Shown here: in pieces, positions 10,501-20,258 of the stretch
Layout: every line of letters begins with the position of its first letter
How positions within the stretch are numbered: the first letter of the stretch is position 1
Assembly (NCBI GenBank): GCA_018136815.1
Contig: CM030931.1
Location: 2,905,801-2,969,800, forward strand
Direction of reading: 5' to 3'
DNA from: Isochrysis galbana
Taxonomy: Eukaryota; Haptophyta; Isochrysidales; Isochrysidaceae
DNA length: 64,000 bases
The notes under the pieces: model-generated
Told to the model about the DNA's origin: nothing
What the model saw: only the letters and a program-made list of their open reading frames with translations
Databases searched by the model: none
Position numbers and translations under genes: made by a program

Positions 10501-12191
10501 CAAGCAATACAAATTTCTCCCGATGGCAGTGCGATCGCATATACGGCGACACACACACGGTTGCGAGACGCCACCGGAGGTCCAAGTGGTGCCTTTGGGG
10601 TCAATGCCATGCCTTCGTCGTTGTGGTGGGTTCCTTGGGATTCCGGTATGCCACCAGTGAAACTATCGCCGGTCGGCGCGTCCGTTCTCGCTTTCGGTTG
10701 GCCTCCGCCTGAAAGGGGTGGTCAAGCGGAGCCTGAAGAGAGGCCATCAAGCAGACGGCGCTTGGGCGAGGGCAGCGAGGTCAGTAGCAACAGCGAGGAG
10801 GATCGCGAGGCTTACACCTCTACAAGTCGCATGCGTGTGTGGATGACTGTGGTACGCGGGGGGCAAGCACGGACTTGGTTTGTCAACTTGGAAGGAATCA
10901 TTCTCTCTCAGCTCGAGCTGCCAGTCGCGATTGGAGGCTCTCCCTCGTGGCTTCCAGATGGCCGATGCGTTCAGCTGACGGAGTCTATCGAGCGCCTCCC
11001 TAGTCTGTGGGACGGTACCGCACTTACTCCGTTGCCGCAACCCGATGGCGCGAACGGGGTCATTGCAGCGATGCTGCCTCTTCGGCGGCCTGACGGGTGT
11101 CCACTTCCTGCCGTCCTCTACTCGACCAGAGAGACGCAGCATGGTTCCCCTCTTGTAATACACGTTCTTTGTCCACGAGTAGATGGGGCGGTATTGGCAT
11201 TGCACTCAGGCGCTCTCGAGCTACCAGCTGCAGGATGCGCTGGGCTCTCCGACGGATTCGGGGCGTGCGGATTGGGCTGCACCGTCCAAGCATTACTGGC
11301 GTGCGGTTACCGTGTACTAGCCATCACGACGCGTAGTTTCAACGCAACGGGATACGCTCAGCACGCGCGCTCTGGCCGTAGCTGCGAGATAGACACCAAC
11401 GACGGTGCCTCCGAGGCACGTCCACATCCAGTCGTCGACGTCTTGGCGGCAGCGGATCAACTTCGTGACAGCGCATCAGCAATCGGATTGCTGGCATCGG
11501 GGGATGGGGCGCATGTGGCATTGCGCGCGCTGTGTAGCTCCCACGGCTTCAACACAGCTGCACTTGCTGGTTGCTACGTGTGCCCAAGGCTGCGTGATCT
11601 TGAGTTGGGACGTATCGATGGATCGGACAGTGCAACTAGTACACACGCCCGACTAGATCAGCCACCAGCCTTGCTGCAAGAGATACGAGGAATGACCGCA
11701 TCGTTGATCTTGTTTCACGGTTAGTATCTCATGAGCACACGCTACCTCTGCGCCACCATATGCATTGCGAAGTTATGCTGCCTGAAATATTTTGAGCGAT
11801 GTGGGATCGCCAAACGCTTGTCATTGCCAGGCTACCAAGGACATGGCAACGATTCTCCGCAAAAGCACCTTGACCTGACTGCTCAGCCTTCGCGCCCTTA
11901 ACAGAGCAAAACTCACACGTCTTAGTCCTCGGGCCCTTAACAATCAAACTCACACGTGTTGTCAAAACCTCTTCCGCAGGTGAACAAGACGCAGAATGCC
12001 CAGTCTCGCATTCACGCATGGTCTTCCACGCAGCGCGAGCAGCATCTCTCAATGCTTGCCTCGTGTGCTACCCTGGACAAGGCAACGATTTTCACACCGA
12101 AGTCGAGCTAAGGGACGTTGCAGAGCGGACATGCTCTTGGTTCCTAGAGCACATGCCAATTCATATTCATGGCACGAGGTCCTCGAGCTGA
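7532..12191 (+). CDS. Two PWI-like domains fused to an S9-peptidase-like region without its Ser/His, about 1315 aa, four exons
   Basis: Exons 7532-8448, 8603-8714, 9013-11719 and 11980-12191 join in frame (donors GTAAGT, GTACGT, GTTAGT; all acceptors AG). The first in-frame ATG (7532) opens directly onto a PWI-like domain, residues about 6-70 (VREWVRRKVTAMEGFADQVL). A second lies near 496-596 (VRCWMEERVLRLQGFADQVV). PWI domains bind RNA/DNA in splicing factors such as SRm160 and RBM25. Residues about 640 to the end resemble acylaminoacyl-peptidase (S9): propeller-like repeats, then a hydrolase domain. The nucleophile elbow reads GLLASGDGAHVAL, with Gly where the family has Ser (around residue 1169). 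The Asp is kept in HGEQD. The usual GHGF reads GNDF. I infer a non-catalytic protein, perhaps a scaffold in RNA processing. A shifted His (FHTE) cannot be excluded. Confidence 0.75.
8499..8560 (-). repeat. Inverted copy of the recombinase-element edge inside intron 1
   Basis: The sequence from GCACTCCTATCAGTACAGC to GTTGCCTGGGTACAC is the reverse complement of 6499-6558. It lies wholly within the intron 8449-8602 of the PWI-S9 gene, so the element contributed intronic sequence. Confidence 0.8.
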
Positions 12192-12426
12192 AGCTAGCAT
12201 CCAAATCATTCCTCACTCTCTTCACTTCCCGTCAAATGTGTGCCATCTACTTTCTATGTGGGTGAGTGTTCATGTTGCGCTGGCCTGTGGACGTCGCGTT
12301 GCGCACATGCACCCTATCCCTATGTTGTTTGTATCTAAGTTGTCGGCTACATGCAACCGCCTGCGTATTTTGAGGCCGTTTACCTCCATTTGGTACCACC
12401 AAACTCACTATCTATGCACACAAATA
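12192..12426. other. 3' flank of the PWI-S9 gene
   Basis: No further gene is seen. Sequence becomes more AT-rich toward 12420, where the retroposon tail begins. Confidence 0.4.
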
Positions 12427-12600
12427 AAAAACCTTTTAATATTCTTACCGCACTCGCGGCGAATGCAACCACTACCTACTACACGTAGTACGTAGCATAC
12501 TTTCTACACCCCCACTCCCCCGGCCCTTCTCCCCCCGCCATCAAGCGGCTCCCCCTGTACACTACTAGGGGGATTGGGGTGAAGGGGTCCCGTGAGAAAT
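12427..12600 (-). repeat. Retroposon family R, 3' portion (copy 2, minus orientation)
   Basis: Read on the minus strand this piece runs from the CACCCCAATCCCCC-type block through GGAGTGGGGGTGTAGAAAG and GTAGTAGGTAGTGG to GCGGTAAGAATATTAAAAGG, an A-rich tail. The same 3' module ends the copy at 13064-13311 on the plus strand and the TSD-flanked copy at 54940-55702 on the minus strand. Confidence 0.7.
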
Positions 12601-12669
12601 CTCTCTTATATTGAATGTTTACGTAGTTGTATGCCTCGGGGTAAAATAGAGGAACCGCAGAGAGAAATA

Positions 12670-12900
12670 GTCGACATGCGCACGCACGGCGTCCCCCCGC
12701 GGGGAACCGATGCACATCGCGCCGTGCGCATGCACGGCGTGCACATGGGCGATTGCAACTCATCACACGCGCCCCGTTAGATATGTCTCTTATATTGCAT
12801 GTTTATGTAATTGGAGGGAACCGCAGAGAAACCAATCGACATGCGCACGCACGGCGTCCCCGATGCACATCGGCACGCACGGCGTGCACCTGGTGTAATT
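12670..12900. repeat. GC-palindrome array (two units), subterminal part of family A
   Basis: Two units each hold GCGCACGCACGGCGTCCCC and CACGGCGTGCAC, which fold into GC-rich hairpins. Each is preceded by a CTCTTATATTG-AATGTTTA spacer. Related arrays lie at 32255-32510, 34465-34555, 35188-35490 and 41640-41880. Confidence 0.7.
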
Positions 12901-12985
12901 GTGATATTGCACCCAGGGACTGAATGCCAAAATTAACCCAGCCTGAAAGCGCGCGCCGTAGGGTCATGTGTGAATATTGTTGTAT

Positions 12986-13045
12986 AAATAACTATGGACA
13001 TTTGACATTTGATGGCTCCATTCGATTGATGCCCCATGATTGACA
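12986..13045. mobile_element. Solitary right end of DNA-element family A
   Basis: CTATGGACATTTGACATTTGATGG through TTGACAGAACGTCAG matches the right terminus of the family A element at 33851-33896 (GTGGACATTTGATCGCTC, TTGACGGAACGACACC). It is diverged, and no left partner is evident nearby. Confidence 0.55.
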
Positions 13046-13063
13046 GAACGTCAGCTTCCGCCA

Positions 13064-13311
13064 ACCGAAAAATTGGTAAGTCCCGCTCCTGTTTACAGGA
13101 TAAGTCGGGACTGGGGGGGGGGGGGCACGGGGCACCGGACCATGTCTAACCAAGCCCTTCACCCCTATCCCCCTAGTAGTGTACGGGGGGAGCCGCCTGA
13201 TGGCGGGGGGAGAAGGGCCGGGGGGTTGGGGGTGTTAGAAAGTATGCTACGTACTACGTGTAGTAGGTAGTGGTTCCATTCGTCGCGATTGCGGTAAGAA
13301 TATTAAAAAAA
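13064..13311 (+). repeat. Retroposon family R, 3' portion (copy 3, plus orientation)
   Basis: It starts near GGTAAGTCCCGCTCCTG, which holds the short hairpin CCTGTTTACAGG, continues through a G run and CCCTTCACCCCTATCCCCCT, and ends GCGGTAAGAATATTAAAAAA. It is the inverted partner of copy 2, 460 bp away, and matches 54940-55240 read on the minus strand. Its A tail abuts the coding-like fragment at 13313. Confidence 0.7.
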
Positions 13312-13312
13312 A

Positions 13313-13495
13313 TTCATCCACGCGGAAGGTGAAGATGACTATGTAGGGGTGGCCATTCGTGCAGACGCCGTCGATGTTGTGTGCCACCTCGTTGACAACA
13401 ACGTGATTTAAGAGTCGGACATACAAGCCATGCGCCGCATGGCGGTCGAAAGCGGCGCCCACCGTGTGACAGAGTTGATTGATATCTACCTCAAC
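13313..13495 (+). pseudogene. Fragment of a repeated unknown gene
   Basis: The frame reads FIHAEGEDDYVGVAIRADAV, then VVCHLVDNNVI, an in-frame stop, and ESDIQAMRRMAVESGAHRV to a stop at about 13497. The opening 19 bases TTCATCCACGCGGAAGGTG recur at 42729-42747 in a second fragment whose protein reads GFFIHAEGGWIGG. The two look like different parts of one repeated gene family. I do not recognise the product. Confidence 0.35.
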
Positions 13496-13654
13496 TGAGG
13501 GTCTTGGACCTCGGAGAAGGAAAAGAAGACGAATAAGATGAAGGTTTAAAGCGCTGCCTGACCTGTGAAGAAAGTTCTGAAAGTGTGCGGCGCGTGAACA
13601 AGAAGATATGTGCCTATTTTGGATATATAAAAGCTTGATATTTCAGTGAGAGTA

Positions 13655-13715
13655 TTTTTGTACGACTATGGACATTCGATGGCTCAATCGAGTGATGTCC
13701 CATATTTGACGGAAC
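13655..13715. mobile_element. Solitary right end of family A
   Basis: CTATGGACATTCGATGGCTC through TTGACGGAACGCGACC matches the family A right terminus in the same orientation as the ends at 12986 and 33851. Confidence 0.55.
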
Positions 13716-13930
13716 GCGACCTGGGCGGGGTATGGCACCGCCCCCCACCCCACCCCCCCGGATATAAGCCGAACATCCGGGCGGCCAGGCATGGCGCGGA
13801 GTCTGGGACGGGAATGTTGTGCCCGATTGCTAGTGAGTTTGGCAAGGTCATAACATTTTTCTACATGTTACTACTAATTTTCTATACGCTTTACTATAGG
13901 CTATAGACTTATTCTTTGCTCATTCATCAT

Positions 13931-14860
13931 TCATATTACACGCATAAGTGATGGGTCCTCAAGTGCTTTGCTTCGGATCTCAAGGTGAGAGGCAAAGAAC
14001 TCCATGATGCACCTCATCTGCGCCGCTGATTCACCCATCGCTCCTCTTCCAGGTAGTTCCCGTAGAGTGACCGAGTCAGACAAGGGGCCACCAAAAGCTG
14101 TGCGCAAAGCATCAAATAGCTTGCGTGCTACAGCGGGTGCGGTTTCCCGGTCATCTTTCGCAATCGTCACAAGAATGGGTGTGGCTCTGGCGTTTGGACA
14201 TACGGGTTCGAGCCCGGCAGCTACGGCCTCGTGTAGGCAATGGCCACAAACTGATACCACTCCACCAAGTCTTCTCCTCGAACTCAGCGCCAGGTCCAAT
14301 GCTGCAGTTCCACCCTGTGCATAACCTAGGACGAAGACACGGTGTCGTGGCCATCCACACGCTTCGAGCTGATCGAGGAGATTTAGCAGTCTCATCCGGC
14401 TCTCGCGTTCTAGACTGAGAACTCTACGACGCTCACCATCCTGCGGCTGAATCAGCTCGCCAGTTGAGACATCAAATGAATCATGCCACTGGCTGCCATC
14501 GATCCCGAAAGGCAAGTCGATCGGAGCACGAAGAGCAAGAGCCGCCGTCTGGGGCAATTCCATCTTTGTCGCAAGCTTGGCGAACGACCTGGGGCTATCC
14601 CCGCGGCCATGCAGCAAAAGGAGGAGATTGGTTGCGCCCTGCGATGGCACAAAGATGCTGCCAGGAAACCCGCATGCACCGAGCACTGCAGCGGTCGGAG
14701 GCCTGAGCTCACAGCGCCAGACCCAACGTGAGGGCTGTCCTCGTGTATCCCGATGGTGCAGCTCGAGCAGCGCCGAGCCCAGCCCATCCATCGCCTGGCT
14801 CTGCTCAGCAGCCATGGCGCGCGACGGAAAGGCCGCCCTGCCGACGAGGCACTCCGCCAC
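13931..14860 (-). CDS. LYPLA/carboxylesterase-like alpha/beta hydrolase, catalytic Ser and His apparently lost, 309 aa
   Basis: It resembles the acyl-protein thioesterase/phospholipase family. LLLLLHGRGDSPRSF (residues 80-93) is the oxyanion-side strand-loop, RAPIDLPFGIDGSQWHDSFD (111-130) the usual W-x-D loop, VFVLGYAQGGTAALDLAL (175-192) the nucleophile elbow, and LRELPGRGAMGESAAQ the His loop. Active relatives have G-F-S-Q-G-G; here Ser is Ala181. The conserved His (P-G-x-x-H) appears as Ala274. The Asp region (AKDD, 235-237) is kept. With both Ser and His gone, a pseudoenzyme is the simplest reading. Start at 14860 is the first ATG; a second at residue 16 is possible. It is convergent with the PWI-S9 gene across a repeat island. 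Confidence 0.8.
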   Translation of the reverse strand: MAECLVGRAAFPSRAMAAEQSQAMDGLGSALLELHHRDTRGQPSRWVWRCELRPPTAAVLGACGFPGSIFVPSQGATNLLLLLHGRGDSPRSFAKLATKMELPQTAALALRAPIDLPFGIDGSQWHDSFDVSTGELIQPQDGERRRVLSLERESRMRLLNLLDQLEACGWPRHRVFVLGYAQGGTAALDLALSSRRRLGGVVSVCGHCLHEAVAAGLEPVCPNARATPILVTIAKDDRETAPAVARKLFDALRTAFGGPLSDSVTLRELPGRGAMGESAAQMRCIMEFFASHLEIRSKALEDPSLMRVI

Positions 14861-16371
14861 CCTCTGTGATTAATAACAACCCCAACTTCTGTGAATCCCA
14901 CTCGGCTGGGACTGTTTCTTCTCCCTGCGTCCAGTGGATTTTTAATAGCCGGTGCTCTCTCCTAACCCATATGTTACTATGTTACGACTCTAACCAACCG
15001 GGCCTCAAAATCCCTCCTCTTCTAGACTGCGCCATGATTCATAATATACTCGAGGACGACCAACACACACCCTATACTAAAGAAGAATGCAAAAACTATC
15101 TACAGAGCAAAGAAAGAGACCTACATTTGATAATTATTTAAAGGCGAATGAATGTAGTATACGCTAAGGGCTAAGGACAAAAGACAAAAGAACAAGGCAA
15201 GAAGCGTTCATTTGTCCCCACCCCTGCTAGCATGAAGAACCTCCCCTTCCGTTGCTAGGTCTGTTTGCTGCCCGGACATTTGTGATCTCCCTATTGGTTT
15301 TGTGTTTTGTGTTGGGTGACGAAGACCTCTCTCGAAACTTCACAGATCAATGGCCACCGCCACCGCTATCAGAGTGCAGAGTGCAGAGTGCGGAGGTGTG
15401 GACAGCTTACTCACAGCAAGAGGAGACCCTTACTCCTTCTTGGGCGCGTCAGTGGTCTTGCTTCGCATTGCCTTCATCACAGACATATATATCCCCCTCC
15501 CCCCCCCCTCCCCCCCCTTCGTATTCCCGAGGACCGCTGCCCCGGGGCCGCGGGGGAGACCCCCCCCATCTTCCCGGCACGGTCCCTAGGTCCCCCTTCC
15601 TTGTTTCTTACCCACCCCGCCCTGTTTACTCCCTACTCCCTTGAGGGTTCCCGCGCCCCTCCCCCGTGTCTTCTTGTCTCTTCTCTCGCCACACCTTCCG
15701 TCCCGATGTCCGACGCTCGTGACCCTCTGCCCCGTGATGCTCCCGTGTGCTGCCCCATGTCATGTGCTGAGCCCCCGGTCGGCCCGCTAGCAGCAGCGCA
15801 GCAGCCCCGCCCCCTGTCCATACGTGCGCTCGTGCGCTCCGTACTCCGTACCCGACGTCTCCCGGTTCCTACCCGTCTCCCCCCACTCCCCTTGTCCATA
15901 CAATTCCTTCTTATGATCCACAGCTCCACCCACACCACCGCAGCTGCCAACACTCTTAAAGGTTCAGCCTATACCACTGCTCAGCTTCTGCGCTACTACA
16001 AGCTACAAGCACAAGCCATCACCCTAGCCCCTAGACATTCACTTCCCGTTCGCTACCCCGTTCATTCCTTTGTCCTCGGTTTCAGTGGGTGGGTCCGCGT
16101 GCACTACAATGGGCCATGCGGAGAGAGGTAGGCAGGGGCAGGTCTTACACCACTTCCTACATCGCGACGTCGTGACGCCACACGCCTGGCACACAAGCAC
16201 ATGTGCCCTATCACCACTTACCTATATTAAGTGCAATGAACATAGCGCCAAGCCGCTACAACTTTGCGCCGATACCCAACGCAATCTACACAGGGAAAGA
16301 ATCTCACCGCACATCTAATGGATGTATCCTATTCGGTGCACCTCGCTGCGCTATCAATATCGCAATAAGCA
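14861..16371. other. Intergenic; an AT-rich coding-like fragment at 15000-15141
   Basis: 15000-15141 reads DCAMIHNILEDDQHTPYTKE and continues to a stop with the AT-rich codon use of the LINE pieces; it may be a LINE remnant, but no motif proves it. 15490-15700 is C-rich. A proline-rich plus-strand frame (15307-16131) shows no domain and is probably not a gene. Confidence 0.4.
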
Positions 16372-16917
16372 CTACAAAGCGAGGTCTTGCACGACTTTGG
16401 TAGCGTCTGTCACAGCATCATTGTCAGCCTGGGCTGCCTTTCTCGCAGCCTTCTTTGCGGCCAGCTCTGCCTTCTTTGCCTCGGCGGCGGCCTTCTTCTC
16501 CTCTTTACTCAGCTTCTGTTTCAATTCAAACAATGGCTTCTCCGTTCTCACCGCAGGGACCTCACTAGCATCTGAGGGCGGGCCACCTTGCGGTCGCTCA
16601 CTTGGTGGCTCATCACCGGGCTGATACTGATCTGGGAGCGTTGCCGGGATGTTGGCAGATCCCTTCCCCCACACCAGCGGCGCATCGCAGAGCATGCCCT
16701 CGGAAGAGACGCCACCAACCTGGGCCTTCTTCACTGGCTTTCCATCAACTGTAGCGCCAACTGGAGCAACCACCACTCTCTTCCCGGCTACAATCGAGGC
16801 GTTGGTGACAATATTGATGGGCTCCTCTGCGCCGATGTCGACGATGCACTTTCTCAACTTCTCACATTTCAGTGGCTCAACGTCAACGATGAGTCCGACG
16901 ACAAGACCCGTCGCCAT
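16372..16917 (-). CDS. tRNA-binding-domain (EMAP II/Arc1p-type OB fold) protein, 181 aa
   Basis: Residues 1-95 form a TRBD OB fold: LVVGLIVDVEPL, LRKCIVDIGAEEPINIVTNA, VVVAPVGATVDG, and the family signature GVSSEGMLCDAPLVWG. In Arc1p, AIMP1 and the C-terminus of some Met- and Tyr-tRNA synthetases this fold grips the tRNA elbow. The tail (about residues 135-181) is a Lys/Ala-rich helix (KEEKKAAAEAKKAELAAKKA) likely to bind RNA non-specifically or to form a coiled coil. No catalytic synthetase domain and no targeting peptide are present, so a cytosolic synthetase cofactor is the best guess. The ATG at 16917 is directly in front of the OB fold. Confidence 0.85.
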   Translation of the reverse strand: MATGLVVGLIVDVEPLKCEKLRKCIVDIGAEEPINIVTNASIVAGKRVVVAPVGATVDGKPVKKAQVGGVSSEGMLCDAPLVWGKGSANIPATLPDQYQPGDEPPSERPQGGPPSDASEVPAVRTEKPLFELKQKLSKEEKKAAAEAKKAELAAKKAARKAAQADNDAVTDATKVVQDLAL

Positions 16918-18176
16918 GTGGACTCAACCAAAGCCGAGCTGGCGCGCAGGGTCCTCGCGACGCCCGGGAGGGAGCGATGCGCGCCGGGAAATCACATTAC
17001 AAGTAAGTGGTAAAAATAATACGCGCGTTCACTTTTTTAGGGGGGGTGAGTATGTAGTTGACGGGTGTTCATTGTCGCGCGCCTTGAGTTGGGTGTGTTC
17101 GCGGCACAGCCGCGAGGTGTTGAGCGCCGCGCGAGGAAAATTGTCAGTGTTTTCCACAGTGTTCACTTTGGGGGTCAAGGGAGTAGTAGGTAGTTGACTA
17201 TGTTCAAACGGTCAAAAAGTTTGAGTTGCGTTCGCGTTCGACTATTTTTTGTACCACCTACTTGTACCACATGGCAACTAGAGAAGAGAGAAGAGTAGAT
17301 ACTTTAGAGGGAAGTGGAGGGAAGGAGGAAGACTTCACGAACGAAAAATCAGTCCTAGCACTCGTTAGACGTTAGAACTTATAGCGTCGTATGACATCTT
17401 GTTAGCTAGCATTCCTAGCCACATACACCGGACGAGCCATGCACACCCCCATCTCGGGGTACGAGTAGGGGCTCCCTTGCCGTCGAAGGGCTACGGTCCC
17501 GCAGCACTAAGGTTATACTTAACACAACAATAAAACTCTGACGCTCCCCCATCGCCAAAGGCGAAACAAACCCTCTGATTCTCCCAATCGTTGCCATTCC
17601 GAATCCATTCCCGAGAAAGGTACAAGCTTACCTTCGAGGCTGAAATGTGCTCAAGCGTCAAAGACATAGGCATAGGCCAGCAACAATTCAACTATCGTTA
17701 AACCGATAGGGTCATGGAGCGCGCGCCGCTCCCCTCCCCTCCTGCCGCCCCCCCCGCCGCGACGGACGATCGGGCCATGCTCGACGCCTCGCACCCGAAG
17801 CGCCCTCGAGAGGGCGCCCCACCGACCAAGGTGCGCGTGAGACGCGGCCCGGGCCGTCCCCTGACAGCCATACACCAACAAGGACACCATGCCCAGCATG
17901 GCCACCACAGCCCTCAACTCCCTCCAACCACTCAAGGCCTCCAGACAGCTGTGACAAGTCGGCTCAGAGCCGCATCCCATAGGGAAAGCCGCAAGGCTGG
18001 GCCCCTACAAAGCCGCGGCACTGACCTCGTGCGACAGCACGAGGCACAGGCCTGGCCAGACATCTCACCAACCCCAAGGGGGGAACAGTCAAGCTGGTGT
18101 AGCACAAGCCACACCAGGGGAACGAAATGGCAGACAACCCTTGAAAGAGACCACGAAAAGGGCCCTAGGACCCAAC
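16918..18176. other. Intergenic, no gene recognised
   Basis: 17030-17220 holds two similar GTTCACTTT...GTAGTTGAC blocks. 17400-17700 is AT-richer. A plus-strand frame from 17714 (MERAPLPSPP onward) is Pro/Ser/Thr-rich and has no domain. Confidence 0.35.
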
Positions 18177-18740
18177 TCACAAACCCTCCATCATCGCGGG
18201 CGACGACGGGGGCAGCCGAGGCAAGCCCAGAGCAGTCCCACAGCCCAACTCACACACACACATACAACAAGAGAGACGCAAGCCCCTCTTTTTCCCCGGC
18301 AATTGTACGGGTGGTATACAATATTTTTTTGGATGATACTGATACGACGGCGCCACACTGGGAGGGGAGGGGTGGGCTCGTGGGCGCTTTTTGGGGGGTG
18401 GCTCCTCGCGTGATCGCGCGGCCTCGAAGAGCGCGATGCTTTCGCGGCCGCGGTGGAGTCTGCGCAGGCCGATGTCGTCGATGAGGCGGTCGACGGCGTC
18501 GTCGGCGGGGCGCCCCTGCTGACGGAGGCGGAGGTAGTGCATCGCGAGGTAGGCGGCGAGGGCCTCGACGCCGATGTACTTGGTTTTGGTGGCGCCCTGG
18601 GGCGCGTACTCGCCGACGAAGGAGAGCTTCGCCGCGGCCAAGCGTCCGAGGTAGGGCTCGAGGAGTGCCCACATGGCCGGCTGGTGCTCGCTGGCCCACT
18701 GGGGGAACGGGCTGTTGGGGTCGGCTTCGAGATGTTTTAT
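18177..18740 (-). CDS. Unrecognised coding-like fragment
   Basis: The minus strand reads HLEADPNSPFPQWASEHQPA, then EPYLGRLAAAKLSFVGEY and KYIGVEALAAYLAMHYLRLR. This is well-balanced, amphipathic protein with no family I can name. The frame extends upstream to 19037 but looks non-coding there, so a splice acceptor near 18740 is possible. A mobile-element origin is equally possible, given the surrounding repeats. Confidence 0.3.
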   Translation of the reverse strand: MKHLEADPNSPFPQWASEHQPAMWALLEPYLGRLAAAKLSFVGEYAPQGATKTKYIGVEALAAYLAMHYLRLRQQGRPADDAVDRLIDDIGLRRLHRGRESIALFEAARSREEPPPKKRPRAHPSPPSVAPSYQYHPKKYCIPPVQLPGKKRGLRLSCCMCVCELGCGTALGLPRLPPSSPAMMEGL

Positions 18741-20258
18741 CCGGGGGCCCGGATAGCTATCGGGGGCCGTTGGATCTTGGGGGGTAACATATATATACAT
18801 GTGTATAGCTAGATGACAATGTGTGTGTGAAAGGCGAAAGGCGGCGTACGTACGTAGTTGGTTATGTGTGTTGCGTGTTGCGATGCGATTGAGTTTTTTT
18901 TGGTCTCCTAAGTAAGGGAAATGTGTTGCGGATGTACCTGCGGCTACTTTCGGGACGACAAATTGTGAGAAGTTACACGAGAAGTTTGGGTAGTCCGCTA
19001 CAAGATTCCCGCAAGTTTGACCGAGAAGTTTGGGCAAGTTTTGCTAGAAGTATTGACCTGGCCCTAGTGAGGTGGGTGCCTTTGCTCAAATACTAGAACT
19101 AGAAGATTTTTTGTGCCGGGAGCGGCGCGCGGCGCATCGCGTATTTGGAAACGAGGGGTACCAAATGAAGGCAAACGACCTGTGTGTTTCAACATGTGAA
19201 GTGTCAAGTTGAGTCAAGTAACCTCCAGGTGACAACGAAAGGTGTTAGCAGGGATGGGGATAATTGAACGCTTTTGGTCTTATGAAGGTGACCGATAGGC
19301 CCCCCGGAGGGAAGTTGGAGCCTGAAGGGGAGGGCACGAGGAGACTCCCCCATGCGCATGCCATGTGAATTAAGTATTAACTTAGTTGTTAGTTGTTAAA
19401 TGGGCGTTATAATCACTAAAACGCACCCTACCTTCAAAGCAACCGCGACATGCAGCACCTCCAAAGGTGCATCGCCTCTTAAGGGATACACACATACACA
19501 CCCACTAGCACATATACATCCATATGCGTGACCCATTGCTTGCTGATTGCGGGACCCAGACTTCACCTTGCCCCACACACGTCAGGGTGCAGGGTGCAGC
19601 TTCTTAGTTAGGGAGGTCGAGCCGCCCTAGGCTACTAGGATACAGCATAGAGTCAAACTACGAATCGTGGTGTTAGCGCTAGTCCGACGACTGCCGCCCG
19701 CTAGACACGAGCCATGGCGTGCTTACGCTCGCTTACGCCAGGTCTCCTGGCTGTGCACATCGCATCAGCGATGGTGTCGAGGCTAGCACGCTGCCTCTCC
19801 TCCCACGGCAGCGTTACCGGGAACATGATTGACTAGTGGCCTCGCAGTGATTGACTAGTGGCCTCGCAGGCCCAACAATCTGCTCGGAGGCGTATGTTGT
19901 AATGCATAATGGACATCTCAAGGATCCTCGAGACAAGCTGTTGAATGGGGGGGACTCGAAAGTAACAAGATGGAAGGATGGTGCCGGAGTCCAGAGTCGA
20001 GGGATGGAGGCGAGGAGATGCGTTGTGACAAGTCCACTCCGCACAACAGGATTTAGGCGGTCAATGAGGCCGTGAGAGAATTAGGGGGGGGGGGGGCGGT
20101 GAGCTTGAAAGGGGCCACGCTGGTCGTCGACTTCGGCAAATAACCGACTTATCTTCCCAGGGAGACTTCTCATCACGACACGGTACGAGGGATACGAACC
20201 ATTGGAATTTAGTATTGCGCCAAGGGCTCACAACCAACGGACCGTATGGTCAAGAGAT
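18741..20258. other. Intergenic, no gene recognised
   Basis: AT-richer sequence. A 22-base unit (TGATTGACTAGTGGCCTCGC plus AG) is tandemly duplicated at 19826-19869. A G run lies near 20083-20094. Confidence 0.4.

Noticed and set aside
12719-12760. tRNA-like or other structured RNA gene in the GC palindromes
   Set aside because: Hairpins lack cloverleaf arms, anticodon loop or CCA-end pattern, and recur as transposon subterminal repeats.
15307-16131. 274-aa Pro/Arg-rich plus-strand frame
   Set aside because: Low-complexity C-rich DNA keeps the frame open; no conserved segment was found.
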